From Coffea arabica (taxonomy: Eukaryota > Streptophyta > Magnoliopsida > Gentianales > Rubiaceae), in NCBI RefSeq assembly GCF_036785885.1, contig NC_092323.1, positions 21,522,501 through 21,586,500 of the forward strand: 64,000 bases of DNA. The letters are read 5' to 3'. Shown one piece after another: positions 1 to 12,293 of this stretch; positions within the stretch are counted from its first letter, which is position 1, and every line of letters begins with the position of its first letter. Position numbers and translations under genes: made by a program. The notes below the pieces were generated by a model. It saw nothing but the letters and a program-made list of their open reading frames with translations, made no database searches and had not been told where the DNA came from.

Positions 1-94
1 TGTTTTTGTAAACAGAAAGAAGAACATATGAGTTTTGCATTATTTTGGATGGGTAAAAGATATAAATCAGGTCATAAACGAAAAAAGAAGATAC

Positions 95-2165
95 ATCTTT
101 GAGTGTGTTGAGTGCATTGGCTACACTGATGATGTCTTTAGAACTTGGAGGTGGCAGCAGCTTAGATGAATCTTTGTATGCCATTTGTTGTATCAATTCT
201 GCAATTTCTTCTTTATTTGCATTATACCTATCCAAGAAATGAATGCAACGGACAATAATTTATCAAAAGGATCTAGAAAAGTTTAAGTAAAATGATCAAA
301 GAACATGCGTACCAATCTTTGAGTGCATTTGCTTCAGAAGTGGGAGGATTAATCAGAAGGCCACTCCCAGGCTTGGTTGTCAGGGATAAGTCTAAGAGTA
401 AAAGCAATAATTTTCATTAAGTAATAGAGCAATTTAAAAGACAGTGATAGGCTGAGTTATTGTAACTGGATGACTATCATTGAAGTATAAGCTGTTAAAA
501 GTATATTAACTTCACTTACAATTAAAAGTTGTGATTTTCAGCTTCATGCCAATGATAACGTTGGCATTCCCAATACTGTTTGCAAGCTGTGTTCCCTGAT
601 TTTGTTCGAACTCATTCCAAAGAGTAAGAAGCATTGGCTTTTTCCTTTACAAAGAAGAGGAAAAACAGGGGAAAATGTGAATGGAACAATTTTATGCATT
701 GAATAGGAATATGAAAAGTAAGGTCTATATAACTAACTCTTCATTCACAACAATGAAGTCTCTTGTTGTACACCCGTTATTCTGTTCCTTTGTCGCAAAT
801 GCAGTGACAACAACAGCTTGTAAATCTTAGTACAAACCAAAAGAGAAGAGGTTAGATGTGTTTGAATAGCTAAAGAAAATATGAAAATGAATTTATATTT
901 CAATTAGTAAAGCATAGATATAACTTACTCTGAACATTCTCTGTGTCTGCGAACCTAAAAAGGTCTTCAAATTTGGTGAATTCAAAAGTGCATGGTAGCA
1001 GTGGTGGATTTGGTTCGACATACTCTTCAACTAATGTCTTGTTATGAAGCACCCATGAGAACTGATAGTCACTAACTTTATACTTTGCATCCTGTTTTTT
1101 GACAGTCCCACCAGTAATATAGTATCGCTTGAATGGTTGAAGCAGATTAGAAAAATAGCGAATGTCATTTCCATAAATGACAGCTGAAACCAGAGTCCCC
1201 TGTTCGTAGAAAGAACCAAGATGAGCAATATTAACCAAAAGGCTGAAGTAGAACACTTAAGGTAAGAAACATACAACAGCAAGTATCCAGGGGTTTTTTT
1301 TTTTTTTTAAGGAGGAAGAGGGGGAAGAAAACATATAACAGCAATGTTTGAGTTGGAAGAAGCAAACCACTAAGAATAACCAGAGACATTTATGAAGCAA
1401 AATGGTAGAAAAATGAGAACAGAATTTGACAAGAGACTGCTATCAATTAATGTTATCAACAGACTGCCATGCTTTGCCTCAATTCTCTATAAAGGGAAAG
1501 AAAGTATTTCAGATACAGGGATATGTAACAGGAGAAAACGTGGGACTCTTCGAAAGAATCGAAGCAGAAAAAATCTAAACGCTTTCTGTATAGATACTTT
1601 AGCAGCTATTGGTCACGTTAGTAGCAGGATTTTTTTGAGATTCTTTTCCTTCTTGAAAATTTCAAGAAGTTCTCTGTACTTCGTAAGTCCAGAGGAGTAA
1701 AATTGGGAACAGGTAAACTTCTGTATTTTGTTTTAGTCATTGAACGCACATTGAGGCACTCAAATGCATCTAAGCTGTAACATTTTCAAATCACTATATA
1801 TGATCTCCCATAGAGAAAGTTATACTGATTAGGCATATATCATTGGTTAATAACAAGTCTTGGAATATTATAGGGTAGAATCATGTAAGTTAAATCAGAA
1901 TTTTACTATAGTCAATTGGCCTGAAATGAAATTGCACAGAGGATGATTAATGATCTGGACATGTTGATGATTTAGGAAATGTTAAATTGCCAAGATTAGT
2001 TTGAGCTTATATTACCTCAGAATCTGTTAACACGAGACGCTGAAATCTGATAGGCGGCGATCTGTTACTGGTTAACACGTGCGATTTCTCCACAACTTGC
2101 ACAAGCACTGTCCACCTTCTCATCTTGTCGTTGACTTCATGCACTGATAGACATCTCCTTGCCAT
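95..2165 (-). CDS. Helitron-encoded RPA70-like single-strand DNA-binding protein (partial, spliced)
   Basis: Resembles the large subunit of replication protein A (OB-fold ssDNA binding), an accessory gene of plant Helitrons probably used to coat ssDNA in rolling-circle transposition. Six exons fit with consistent phases: 2165-2016, 1199-929, 816-738, 644-520, 391-313 and 227-95, each with GT-AG borders. They give 279 codons starting MARRCLSVHEVNDKMRRW. OB-fold signatures include LVLTDSEGTLVSAVIYGNDI across the first junction, LLTLWNEFEQNQGTQLANSI, then VIIGMKLKITTF and SLTTKPGSGLLINPP. The last visible exon ends at a GT donor at 94-93, so the gene continues beyond base 1. The ATG is 103 bases from the Rep/helicase stop, on the same strand. 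No internal stop was seen. Host RPA1 genes are longer; the truncated family typical of Helitrons fits better. Confidence 0.82.
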
Positions 2166-2267
2166 TGTTATCTATAATAATGAGAGAGACACATAATCAG
2201 TTTGTAAGTTAAAAGAGAAATTCTGGAACATTCAGGAAAGTTGAAACTGAATCCTAAAACAACATAT

Positions 2268-5200
2268 TTACTTGGCAGCTATGCGAGAAGTTTCAAGAAC
2301 TTCTCTAAATACAATATTTTTTGTCTGGTCTGTTCTAGGCTTGTCAAAAAAGGGAGGTTTAATGAGCACTTTGACTTGAGAAGCAGTTCTTGCTCGTGAT
2401 AATGCAACATAGAGCTGGCCATGGGAAAACACCGGTTCCTTCAAATAGATACCAACATAATCAAGTGTTTGTCCTTGAGCTTTGTTTATTGTCATGGCAA
2501 AGCACAAGCGAATTGAAAATTGAGTCCTTGTATATGGAATAGGATATTGTTCATCAGTTGGAGGTTGTAAGGGAATTCTATGGATGAAGACATCTTTTCC
2601 AGCAAAATCTCCTACAGCTATTTGAGCATGAATGACATATTTGCTCAAACTTTTACAAATTAATCTTGTTCCATTGCAAAGACCCTCAGTAGGGTCCAGG
2701 TTCCTAAGTAATATCACAGGAACACCAGGTTTCAAGATTAGCTTATAGGGTGGAAGGCCACTGGGAGATAAGGAGTTTAAAAAATCTTCATATTGAACTT
2801 GGTTATTTGGATTCAAAGCTCGGTCGAAACTCAGATATTCTACTGCTGTACCTGGAAATTTATCAATTAAGATATCATTCACTTCATCCACAAAATGATT
2901 CTTTGTAGTGAGGATTGCTCGATTTAATGGCAAGGCAGGATTTTCTGATCTATAATGGATGTGGGGATAAACCACATCTATCAGGTCATGAAGTGATGCA
3001 TTCTGTGAACCGTTGCTAACCAAAATAGAAGAAGGCAGGTGTATGAGACTGTCATCTTCAGTTTGGTCAGTGCCATCACCAACCCTTAATAAGTAATCGG
3101 TGAATGAGGGATCAAATCGAGCCCTCATGTTTTGTGTGAGCTCTAATTTTTCAAGAGCTGGCCAGATAGGGGAATTAATCAAAGAAGCAGCAATGGTTTC
3201 AGGTTGGCTTCCCTTACGAACTACTGGTAAGGTTTGCCTGAAATCACCCCCAAGAACAATTACTTTCCCACCAAAAATCTTATCTGAATTCATAAGATCT
3301 CTAAGAAAATCATTTAAAGCTTCAATCGCAGATCTCTTGCACATTGGAGCCTCATCCCAAATAATTAATTTGCATTCCTTAATCATACTTGCCAAACTGC
3401 TTTGCTTACTAATTTTGCATGCTCTACCCTGTGAGGTATCAATTGGTATTTTAAACCGAGAATGAGCAGTTCTACCTCCAGGTAGTATTGATGCAGCGAT
3501 ACCTGATGTGGCTGTCGCTAATGCTATATATCCCTTTGATCTAATATCAGCTAACAACGCTCTATAAAGAAAAGATTTTCCAGTTCCACCAGGGCCATCA
3601 ACAAAAAATGCACCACTCTTATTTTCATAAACTCTTTTAGATATAACTTCAAATGCATGCGTTTGGTTCAGATTAAGCAAAGAAATTGCATTTAAGTCCT
3701 CTTCAAGAACTTTTATGTTTTTTTCAGCCAATACATCTCTTGTTTGGTTGTCTACATCTGAGAATGAGAAATTATTAGGAAGTAAGCCAAACGAAGCTAT
3801 ATTTTTTCCCATTGACTGTAGAAAACCATTTATTTGCTCTAAAACTTTTCGTTTGATTTCTGTAGGAGACAAAGAAGTATTTCTCATGAAATCTTCGGAC
3901 ATGACAGCCTCAAATTTTGTCCATAGCTGTTTGGGGTCATTAGGACAGGAATAAACTAATAGCGTAGCAAAAAGGCGTCTCATTTCATAAGGCATATGAA
4001 AAAGAGACGCTTCTTGTAGGCAAATTTCCTGACTATTATCATTCTCAAGAAGGCCACGTAAGAGAGCTGCTTCACGAAAGGTGGTAACTTGCACTCCATT
4101 GTGAGTCATTAAGTCTTCAAAAGACTTTGGAGCACGAACTTTAGACAAAAGAAGTCTAAGGTAATATCTTTCTCCCTCAGATGGATGAGCTGTATTTATT
4201 CGGCCTATAGAATCTCCCCTATCTCTAATTTTCCAGCGTTTTTCTTTAGCTAACCAGACAAAATGGTCTGGAAATTGAGCGTATGTGCAATTTAGTTCTT
4301 GTGCAACTGAATCTGTTCTATTCATATAGAAAAATTCAGTCAACATTGTCTTCCTATTTCTTGGATTTTTGACTATGTTATTTAAATTCTCATGCTTCTT
4401 GAAGTGAATTGGCTGAAAATTTGGAAGATGCAATTGAAGGTGAATGATAGCTGGTTTAATTTCTCCCATGGAAAAGCGAAATAGTCTCCAAACAGCTTCA
4501 GGCGGGGAAACCCACCGAGCTGCCTGGTATTGCTGAATTTCATCAATCTGATTGTTTGGATTATCAGAATTGATATGGAAACTGATTCGATCATGGCCTT
4601 TGCAGATATACTTGTAAATATATTTGACAGCCTGAATTGTTGAGCAGATCTCAACATTAATGTGGCAATTGAACTTAGCAAGTAAATATGCATTATGAGG
4701 AACAACCCATGTATTATCAAGTTTTTGTTTTCTGACTTTAATCTTAACACCATTGTTTCTTCTTCGATATTGTGGATAGGAATCTAGTGTCTGAATTGTA
4801 TGCTCAGAATACTCTTTTGGATAAGAATTTTTACAGCAGCCATGCTTAGTCATGCAAACATTTGATGGGTTCAACACACCACAAGGACCGTGCATCATGT
4901 GTTTTTTAACCATTCTGTACAGGTGCGGATATTTTGTTTTATCTGGAATTTCTGCACTCACAATTTTATCATATTCATCAGGGATGAACATTTTGTGCTG
5001 AGGCTTTAAGATTAAAAGAAAATGAACATGTGGCAGGCCTCTTTTTTGAAATTCTATCACATATGTATAGGCTGCCACTTCTCCAAAAATATTTTTCTTC
5101 AAAAGTTCATTCTTTAATTCTTCTAGTTTAGCACGAAAGACCCTTACAACCAAATCTGGTCGATTTTGGGCTTCCTCTGTTGGCAATAAATGTTCTTTTA

Positions 5201-8173
5201 TTTCCGGCCAATTGGGATTGCAAGTCATGGTCAAGAATATATCCGGCTTGCCAAATTTTTGGACCAAAGTCATTGCATCTATGTATTTTCTTCTCATATT
5301 TCTTGGTCCTCCAATAAAGCTAGCTGGTAAAAATACTCTTTGACCGACATTTGCTGCCCGGACTTCACCAGTACCTATTGAGTCTACTATACCTTGTAAG
5401 AATTCTTTTCTAAATTCTTCTTGCTGGGTTCTCAAATAATCTAATCTTTGTGATTCAAGTTTAACATACATATCAACAACATATTGCTGAAATAGCCTAC
5501 CAAAGTGCAGTAAGAAAGATTCATCATCATTTCTCATTTGCAATTTATAGGCATAGTATTCACGGATGGAAACGAAATCAGGATCGCCGTCTATTCCTGC
5601 CATTACTGGTTGAAGGAATTTAGAAAAAAGGTTAATGAGGCTGGTATGCTAAAATTAATAGAATACAGGTGGAAAAGATTTATTCTACTTACAGTCTTGT
5701 TCCATTTGTATTAACTCTTCAGCAGTAGAAGCATTCATTGGAGAAATAGAAATTTGAGCATCCCTTTTCCTAGTCTTTTTTTTGTGCACCTTTTTCCCGT
5801 GTTTTTTAATCCCTTGATGCCAACCAGCTTCACCAAAAGGAAGCAAAAGAGGGTACTGGAGAGGGTCATAACAGCCATAGTAATATTGGATATTGTGTGA
5901 ATGGCCACCATGGGTGTACACTCGAATATCTCGACGGCTTGTTTCTCCATTTTCTTCTCCTTCTACCCATAAAGCAGCAACTTGGGACACTGTAGGCTTA
6001 TTGAATACTCTTTGGTCTAAACCAGGGTGTGTTCGTAAAACAATGCGATAAGTATCAAGGTTATGAACTTCTCTCAAGCCGCGAAAGAATCTAGCATAGG
6101 GATTTTGCTGCATGAGATTCATGGTTTTTTGGAGAATACTCTCAGTTAATCTTGGGTAGGCATCTAATCGATTTGCTAATTCATTTTCACTGTCATGAAA
6201 ATAGAATTGCAAATTTTTTGAGGTCTCTAAATCATTGATGAAATGATAGACCTGACCTTGCACTTTAAAAGTATAAATGCCCTTATTTCTCTTAGCCAAA
6301 TCTTTATCACATTTTACTCCAAAGGAAGTGAAAGCAAATGTGTTATTAATTGTTCTAATACAGGTTCTAAACAGTTGAGCTTCCTCAGATGTTGACATCA
6401 GAAGTTCTTTTAGAACAGTTGGGATTGAATTGCTAGCTAAAATAACATCCCCATTAGAACAACAAAAATTTGCTGTTTCATGAGCAAATTTTTTTGCACT
6501 ACAATGGGGACAGTTGCGTTGGCGAGGAAGCAGATCAGCAGCAGTAGGAATGTGGTTTAAGACCTCCCGACCTATTTTTGGCGTTCTTGCTATAATCGAC
6601 AAGGAAAAGATATCTAGTTATTCATTTTGTGTAATGCAGGGAAGTAGAAATTAGCAAACTGAAGCTAGTAAGACATTGAAAAGTTCACAAAACCTGCACG
6701 CTTTCTCTTAGGCTTTACTTGGTTTGATTGGAGTATGGCTCTATCTATTCCTTCAGTGTTTGCTACTGAAACTGGATAGAATATGGTATAAGTTAAACAA
6801 AAGCGCTAAGGGGTGTAGTGGGTTAAAAGTCTATGTTTATGGGAAAGGTTTATCTAAGGTTAAAGTTTTTTCATGGTAGACTAAAGGGTTGGAAAACACT
6901 GTTTGTAAAAGGATGATGATTCCAGTAGCTAAGTGAATTGTTCTAAATGTGAAAAGGTCATGAAAATTGTATAAAATTAATTTTATAGTTTAGAGAATGA
7001 TAAGTTAGAGTAATTGATTTAATTTTAAGATTGAAGGCATAGGAAGCTGGAATTTATAAAAAAGGCTTTAAAAGACAAAACGAGTTTAAAATAAAATCAC
7101 ATAATATTTTTAATGTTACAGACCTATTTTGGTTGACAGTGAATAGAAGGCATATACTTTTTACAAAAGCTTAAAATGGCTAACTTGGAAAATATGCAGA
7201 AATTAGTGAAAATAATGATATGAAAAGAATACTGGTATGAAACTGTATGAGCTTAACTGTTCGATGACCTGTTAAAATACGGGCATGAAAAAAGTACTGG
7301 TATGAAACTGTTCGGTGAGCTTAACTGTATGAAAGTTCAGTTAAAATAGGGATTCAGGCAAGCACCTGTGGATTCATATTGAATTGATTTTGATTGCACA
7401 GTATCCACTGCAGGGATGGCAACAATTGAAGGAAGAGGAAGTTGAGGTTTGGGAGGCGAACTTTTAGATGTCTTTTTTTCTTGGCATCTTTTATGTTTTA
7501 GTATCACAGATCTTTGCCTTCTATTATTTGCTGCAACGGGATTTTTTGTTGCCAAGAGTTCAGATGGCGCATTGACCATTGAATGCACCATATTTGAACT
7601 TGTAAACAGCAAAGTAGCTGGGTTCACAGGATGAGGCATACCAGACTCAATAGGGTGAGTCACAAGCCTAGAGCAGCTAGCATTTTCAGCTTCTATTTGC
7701 TCTGTTTCATGCATACAATGCATCTGCAATATATCAGGTTCTAATGTAGGATGATCCTCTTTGTTATAGGCTATACTGGAAGGCTCAAGTGGTGCAAATA
7801 TAAATGGCATATTCATGGATGCTTCTGTGTCATTTGAATTGGTTGGCAGGATAGAATGGACATTCGGGCGGCTAAGAAGAAACGGCTGATTTGATTCCAA
7901 CGATATGGAGTGAAGCAAGCCATCTTTCTGGGTTTTTTTGCTTCTATATCCCATATTTTTTTCGCTTCCATTATTTCTTATAGCAAGAAATTGATTGTGT
8001 AGAAATGGAAGTGATCTACTCATAGATAGTTGGCTGTCATTGGGACCTATAGGAAGCAAGTGAGGAACATTAATTACATTTGAGGGTCCCGAGGCACGAA
8101 GCCGCGACAGCCTATCTAATCGTTTTTGCCTCCATCTTTGAATAGCTTGTTTTCTATAACTAACTTTATCCAT
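2268..8173 (-). CDS. Helitron Rep/helicase (RepHel) transposase, four exons, uninterrupted
   Basis: Rolling-circle transposase: an HUH nickase-ligase fused to a PIF1-family helicase. Exons 8173-7366, 6771-6694, 6589-5693 and 5605-2268 all join in phase 1 at GT-AG sites and total 5121 bases (1706 aa), with no internal stop. Exon 1 gives a basic N terminus (KQAIQRWRQKRLDRLSRLRA). Exon 3 holds a Cys-rich finger (CPHCSAKKFAHETANFCC) and the Helitron_like_N region. In exon 4, counted from its first Met, the two-His motif GLPHVHF is near residue 189 and the paired-Tyr segment YIYKYICKG near 328. The Walker A motif GPGGTGKS is near 669, Walker B IIWDEAP near 747 and GGDFRQTLPVV near 785. A C-terminal LYVALSRAR completes the PIF1 motifs. 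All key residues are present. The first intron contains one arm of an inverted repeat (6984-7210). Confidence 0.92.
6984..7210 (+). repeat. Left arm of 230-bp inverted repeat, inside RepHel intron 1
   Basis: Matches the reverse complement of about 10312-10545, with only scattered mismatches by eye. It lies wholly within the first intron of the transposase gene (7365-6772), so the pre-mRNA would contain one strand of the pair. Confidence 0.8.
7216..7349 (+). repeat. Two-unit tandem repeat, about 67 bp, in RepHel intron 1
   Basis: Two imperfect units share the string actggtatgaaactgt and the ending gttaaaata. They sit next to the inverted-repeat arm, close to the exon 1 donor. Confidence 0.65.
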
Positions 8174-10133
8174 ATTTTTGAGTCACCTCAAATGGAGGAA
8201 TACCAGTAGCATTCTCAGAAGGCTCGTTTGTGACAAAATATATAAGAAAAGAAGGATGCTAGTCCATCAAGGTAGACAGGATAAAATAGCTAATGGAACT
8301 TCTCTAATGTAATGGCTGACTATCAGATATCTCGATGACAATTTAGTCAATCATATAATTGTTCTATATTATATGATTGTTTATATACTCTTGTGCAAAC
8401 AATATTAGACAATCAAATAAACAGAAAGCAACCACAGAATAAATGTAAAACCAACTGGACATACGACTAAGCAGAGGTGAAAGGCACTGAGTATATAGAG
8501 GCATCAAAGTCTAATAGCAAAAGCATAAAAAAACATGAGCTAAGGAGACAATACAGCTAAGAACAGGTTTTTTTGTGTAAAAGTCAGGCTGAAGCATTAG
8601 GCATACCTGGTAACAGCAACGATAAATCAGATAGGGAAATGCAAAAAGCTTTGCGCCTAGGATGAGGTGTAGACTATCCAAGCAACAAAACACAGGGAAA
8701 AAGAAATATCAGGGAAAGAGCATAGACAAAAGGGGGGGAAAGAAAAACAGTAAATGATAATGCTTGCATTAGTTTGCTATATGAGCTGTTGACCTATAAA
8801 GTTGTAATCAATTTAGATACATTAAGATGTTCCAAGTATGGGTTATAAGTTCATGATGCCTGGGAATTGGGATTAGCATCCATTACTGTAATCTATTTAA
8901 ATTGCTGATAAAATGATAATTGTCCATGGCCTATATTAAGTGGTAATTCTGGAGAGGAGAAAAAAGATAAGTTACTAAAGAAATATGGAAAATAAGAACA
9001 GAAAACAAATACAGAGCTGCTTCAAAGTTAAATAAGGTATCAATTAATGAAGTTCAGTTATAAAGATAAGAAAATGTACTCTACTCTCCAAGGCACAGAA
9101 TCAAGTTTGAAAAGGACATTAAAGTATGTTCATTATACCAAAGGACATCAAAATCAGAAATGAGTATTGCAGCTTTATGACCTTAAGAAATCCATTTAGT
9201 CCACAAAAACAAGACCGACTCTCATAAATGGCACTTTCACCTTTGTCAAATACATGAATGATTAAAAGCAGCCAACTCCTCAATCCAAGAACTACATCCT
9301 ACTGGAATTTGTTGCCTTCCTGATTCAGCTCGAATGGTAGTCAAATTAATGCTATTAGGGGACCCAATGATACACCTAGATAAGATTAGCATATAAATTT
9401 ACACATACTTCTGCAATTTCAAGCCAAAAAATAGTCTGTATATACTTGGGATAAAACAGGCATAATAACCTAAGGTGTTCAACTGATAGCCATATAAATG
9501 AGTGAAAGAGCTTTGAGTAAAAAGACTACAATGAATAACAGACGAAGAATGGGCTACATACAATATCCTTAAAAAATAACCATTGAGCTTTTCATTGAAC
9601 CAGACAAGTGTAGCTTAAACGAAACAGCAAGCAAGGAACACACTAAGTAAGCAATTAGAAACAGGAAGTACAAAGTCTTAAGCTGCTTAACCAATAGGCA
9701 TTTAGATCAGTAATAAAAAAAGGCTGGTCAGCTTAATGTTATCTTAAAAATAGATAAGCACTCCCATTCCTGATTTAGAACAACAACAGGTCACATATAT
9801 CAGACATGTATATTGTAAGAAAAACTAACTTAGAGTCTGTATAGCTTCATTGTGATTAAAGACCAAAGCATCAGTACCAGGAGGTTCGAAATGACTTTGG
9901 TGGATAAAATCTGTTATTGATGTCCATCACTACAATCTTTTTTCTAGTGTGTATATAGCAATTTGACTATTTGATAGAACACCCATTATATGCAAACCAA
10001 TAGGACAGCTCAGTTATTTAGAATAACATCAGCAAATGGGTGAACAGCTTTTAATTCTGAGCAAAAAATTGTTATTTAGTCTATCCTAGGCATGAGATAC
10101 CAACCAAAAAAAAAATCTAAGCTTGAGATAATC

Positions 10134-10291
10134 AAGCTGTCATAGACATATTGAATGCCTATTGTCTAATATGACTTGACATTTTCGAGAGCTTTTGCTT
10201 ACTTTAGCTACCTGAAGATCATACATTAGAGTCAAGCTGAAATCTTAGCTAAAATTTTAGTAACAGGCATTCAATATGTCTATGACAGCTT
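10134..10291. repeat. Perfect 27-bp inverted repeat with 104-bp loop
   Basis: The arm 10134-10160 begins aagctgtcatagacat and ends attgaatgcct. Bases 10265-10291 are its exact reverse complement. This is a small foldback or MITE-like unit inside the Helitron. Flanking bases show no clear target duplication. Confidence 0.75.
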
Positions 10292-10311
10292 CATTTGGTA
10301 AAATTTTAATG

Positions 10312-10545
10312 CCACTAATTTCTGCATATTTTCCAAGTTAACCATTTTAAGCTTTTGTAAAAGTATATGCCTTCTATTCACTGTCAACCAAAATAGGTCT
10401 GTAACATTAAAAAGATTATGCGATTTTATTTTAAACTCGTTTTGTCTTTTAAAGCCTTTCTTATAAATTCCAGCTTCCTATGGCTTCAATCTTAAAATTA
10501 AATAAATTACTCTAACTTATCATCCTTTAAACTATATGCCATTCA
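10312..10545 (-). repeat. Right arm of 230-bp inverted repeat
   Basis: Inverted partner of 6984-7210, about 3.1 kb away, upstream of the RepHel start codon. Confidence 0.8.
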
Positions 10546-12007
10546 CAGTTTAAGGCCAGAATATGATAAAGATAGCATAGAATCAACTATTCCACACACC
10601 CTATAATGCATCCTTTACAACCCAATATTCATTGTTTAAACTGGTACTCAGCAATAATTTTGTTAGGCCATGTCTATAAGAAAGTTTTTTAATCAAATAT
10701 TTCAAATTAACAAAATCACCTGCTCAAATAAGCAATCGTTTGTTTCATAAAGGATAACACAAAACAAACAGCACCAATAAACTTAAAATAAATGAAGCAG
10801 AAACTGAAGAAAAACTACAAAAAAGAAAAGGGAAAGGTGAAATTTCACTTATGAAAATATAGGCACTCAAAAAAAGAAAAGCTGTGGATAGATTGAAGGA
10901 AGACAGCAAACTGACCTTCAAGTTAAAAGGTTGGTCGAAGGAACCGCAGCAAAAGGAACCTATCAATTGAAACATATATCTGTATATTAGAATTTATTAA
11001 TCTGAGAACCATTCATAAGAGGAAAATTTGGGGGGAAAAAGGGGGAGTTTTTTTCTCACCAGAGAGGCTCCAAAGAACAAGGTGTAAAGGCTCGGAGGAT
11101 TTTGATTGCAGCTCACAAAGCAGAGGAGGCAGCACGATGCACTGTTAAATACGTGCATCCCATTTCGTCAGCCGCTGGAAAAGGCACAGGCTAAGTGGAT
11201 AGGAACGCTACTTCGCAGCATAACTGGAATAAGGGAAAAATCACATCCAAGCAGATAATTGTAATCGTAATCATACGGATGATGAAGGTTGAATAGAAAG
11301 CATAATTTAGGCGGAAAATTGAACACCAAAGCTGATCAAAATAGAATGGCATACCTAACAAAAAGTTCCCCATTTCACTCCTCGGAAGTACAACTATCAC
11401 GTGGGGCTCCAAGAATTCGGCAACATGAGACGGAATTGATACAGAAATAGGTTAATTGGATATCAGAGAAAGAGGGAAAAACAGCTAGTGTAAGCAAAGC
11501 AGTTGACCTGCACCCAATTCTTCTGCTCTGAAGTACAAAGACCATGTGAACGGTCAGCAAATGAAGCGGCTGCAGGAGTAGCAGCTGACCTGCTGGCTTA
11601 AAGAAGGAAGCAACAAAACCCATCGCTCAAATCATGGAAAATCCAAACTTTTTGCGGCTGGAATTGGGGATTGCTCAGGACAGATGCGCCGAATTTGTGC
11701 TAAGAATAGCCGTGCGGCAGAGGAAAGGGAGGAAATGGGTTCAACGGCAATTTGGGAAAGAGATGCTGGGTTTGGTAGCATAGCTGGTTGGGACTGGAGT
11801 TGCTCAGAATAGGTAGGCTGAATTTTGCACAGAATAGGCTCCGATGCAATTTGAGGGGTCTTCAATGCAATTTGAGGGGAATGCAATTTGACGGGAAAAC
11901 GGGGCAATAGCAAAAGAAGGAAAACAAATAGAAGACTAAACAACTTGCCACTTGTCAGATACATAACAAACCACGTGGCAAGAGGAAAGCAAAGCATTAA
12001 ATCTGGC

Positions 12008-12036
12008 TCTTTTCTTATATACTAGGTAGATATAGA
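12008..12036 (-). other. Helitron 5' terminus
   Basis: The minus strand reads A then TCTATATCTACCTAG, a Helitron-like 5' end beginning TC after A. The outside flank (12037 onward) is homologous to 51206 onward, where a different Helitron begins with nearly the same 5' bases. Confidence 0.65.
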
Positions 12037-12122
12037 TATTTTATTATAAAAAAGGTTAAACTTGAAAAAGGAAAAAGTATTGTCAAAGAATTCGAATATA
12101 AGATCTCTAATTTTAGGGTCTC

Positions 12123-12279
12123 GGCCTTCCTGGGTAGCTCAGCCGGTGACCACATGCGGTAGTATCCCGTAGGTCACCGGTTCGAGTCCCAGTAACGAAA
12201 ATGGGGTAACCCAACAACCCGAATAAGGGTTGGGGCCTGAAGTGGGACCAGGTCCTTTTTTTTGACAAAAAAAAAAAAA
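12123..12279 (+). mobile_element. tRNA-derived SINE with 14-bp target site duplication
   Basis: A tRNA-like head carries a perfect pol III A box TAGCTCAGCCGG (12135-12146) and a perfect B box GGTTCGAGTCC (12179-12189). A short unrelated body and a terminal A-run follow. The sequence aattttagggtctc flanks it on both sides (12109-12122 and 12280-12293). The paralogous site near 51275-51290 has the flank without the SINE. Confidence 0.93.
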
Positions 12280-12293
12280 AATTTTAGGGTCTC

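Larger units (their letters stand above)
1..12036 (-). mobile_element. Large Helitron, autonomous-type, 3' end outside window
   Basis: A rolling-circle transposon on the minus strand. It is defined by a Rep/helicase gene (2268-8173) and an RPA-like gene (95-2165), the usual pair in plant Helitrons. The proposed 5' terminus reads TCTATATCTACC on the minus strand at 12036 and is preceded by A, as expected for insertion between A and T. The RPA gene is still open at base 1, so the CTRR-type 3' end lies further left and was not seen. Both genes read without a stop after splicing, so the element may have been recently active. The 5' boundary is inferred from the motif and from homology between 12037 onward and 51206 onward. 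Confidence 0.82.
8174..12036 (-). other. Helitron 5' region without a recognised gene
   Basis: About 3.9 kb between the transposase ATG and the Helitron 5' end. It holds the second inverted-repeat arm (10312-10545) and a perfect 27-bp inverted pair (10134-10291). Near 11850-11895 a short motif (aatgcaatttga) is repeated three times. The small ORFs here, including 121 codons at 11632-11997, resemble no family I know. It probably contains the promoter and 5' leader of the transposase, and perhaps captured non-coding host DNA. Confidence 0.5.

Noticed and set aside
1392..1700. 102-codon ORF on the plus strand
   Set aside because: Lies in the large first intron of the Helitron RPA-like gene, is basic low-complexity sequence, and has no recognisable domain.
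3100..3954. Plus-strand ORFs opposite RepHel exon 4
   Set aside because: Antisense shadows of the helicase reading frame.
11632..11997. 121-codon minus-strand ORF next to the Helitron 5' end
   Set aside because: Hydrophobic start and Gln/Pro-rich body, but no splice context or family resemblance; probably leader sequence.
12123..12200. Genuine tRNA gene
   Set aside because: Box A and B are perfect, but the acceptor stem does not pair and the unit has a SINE body, A-tail and target duplication.
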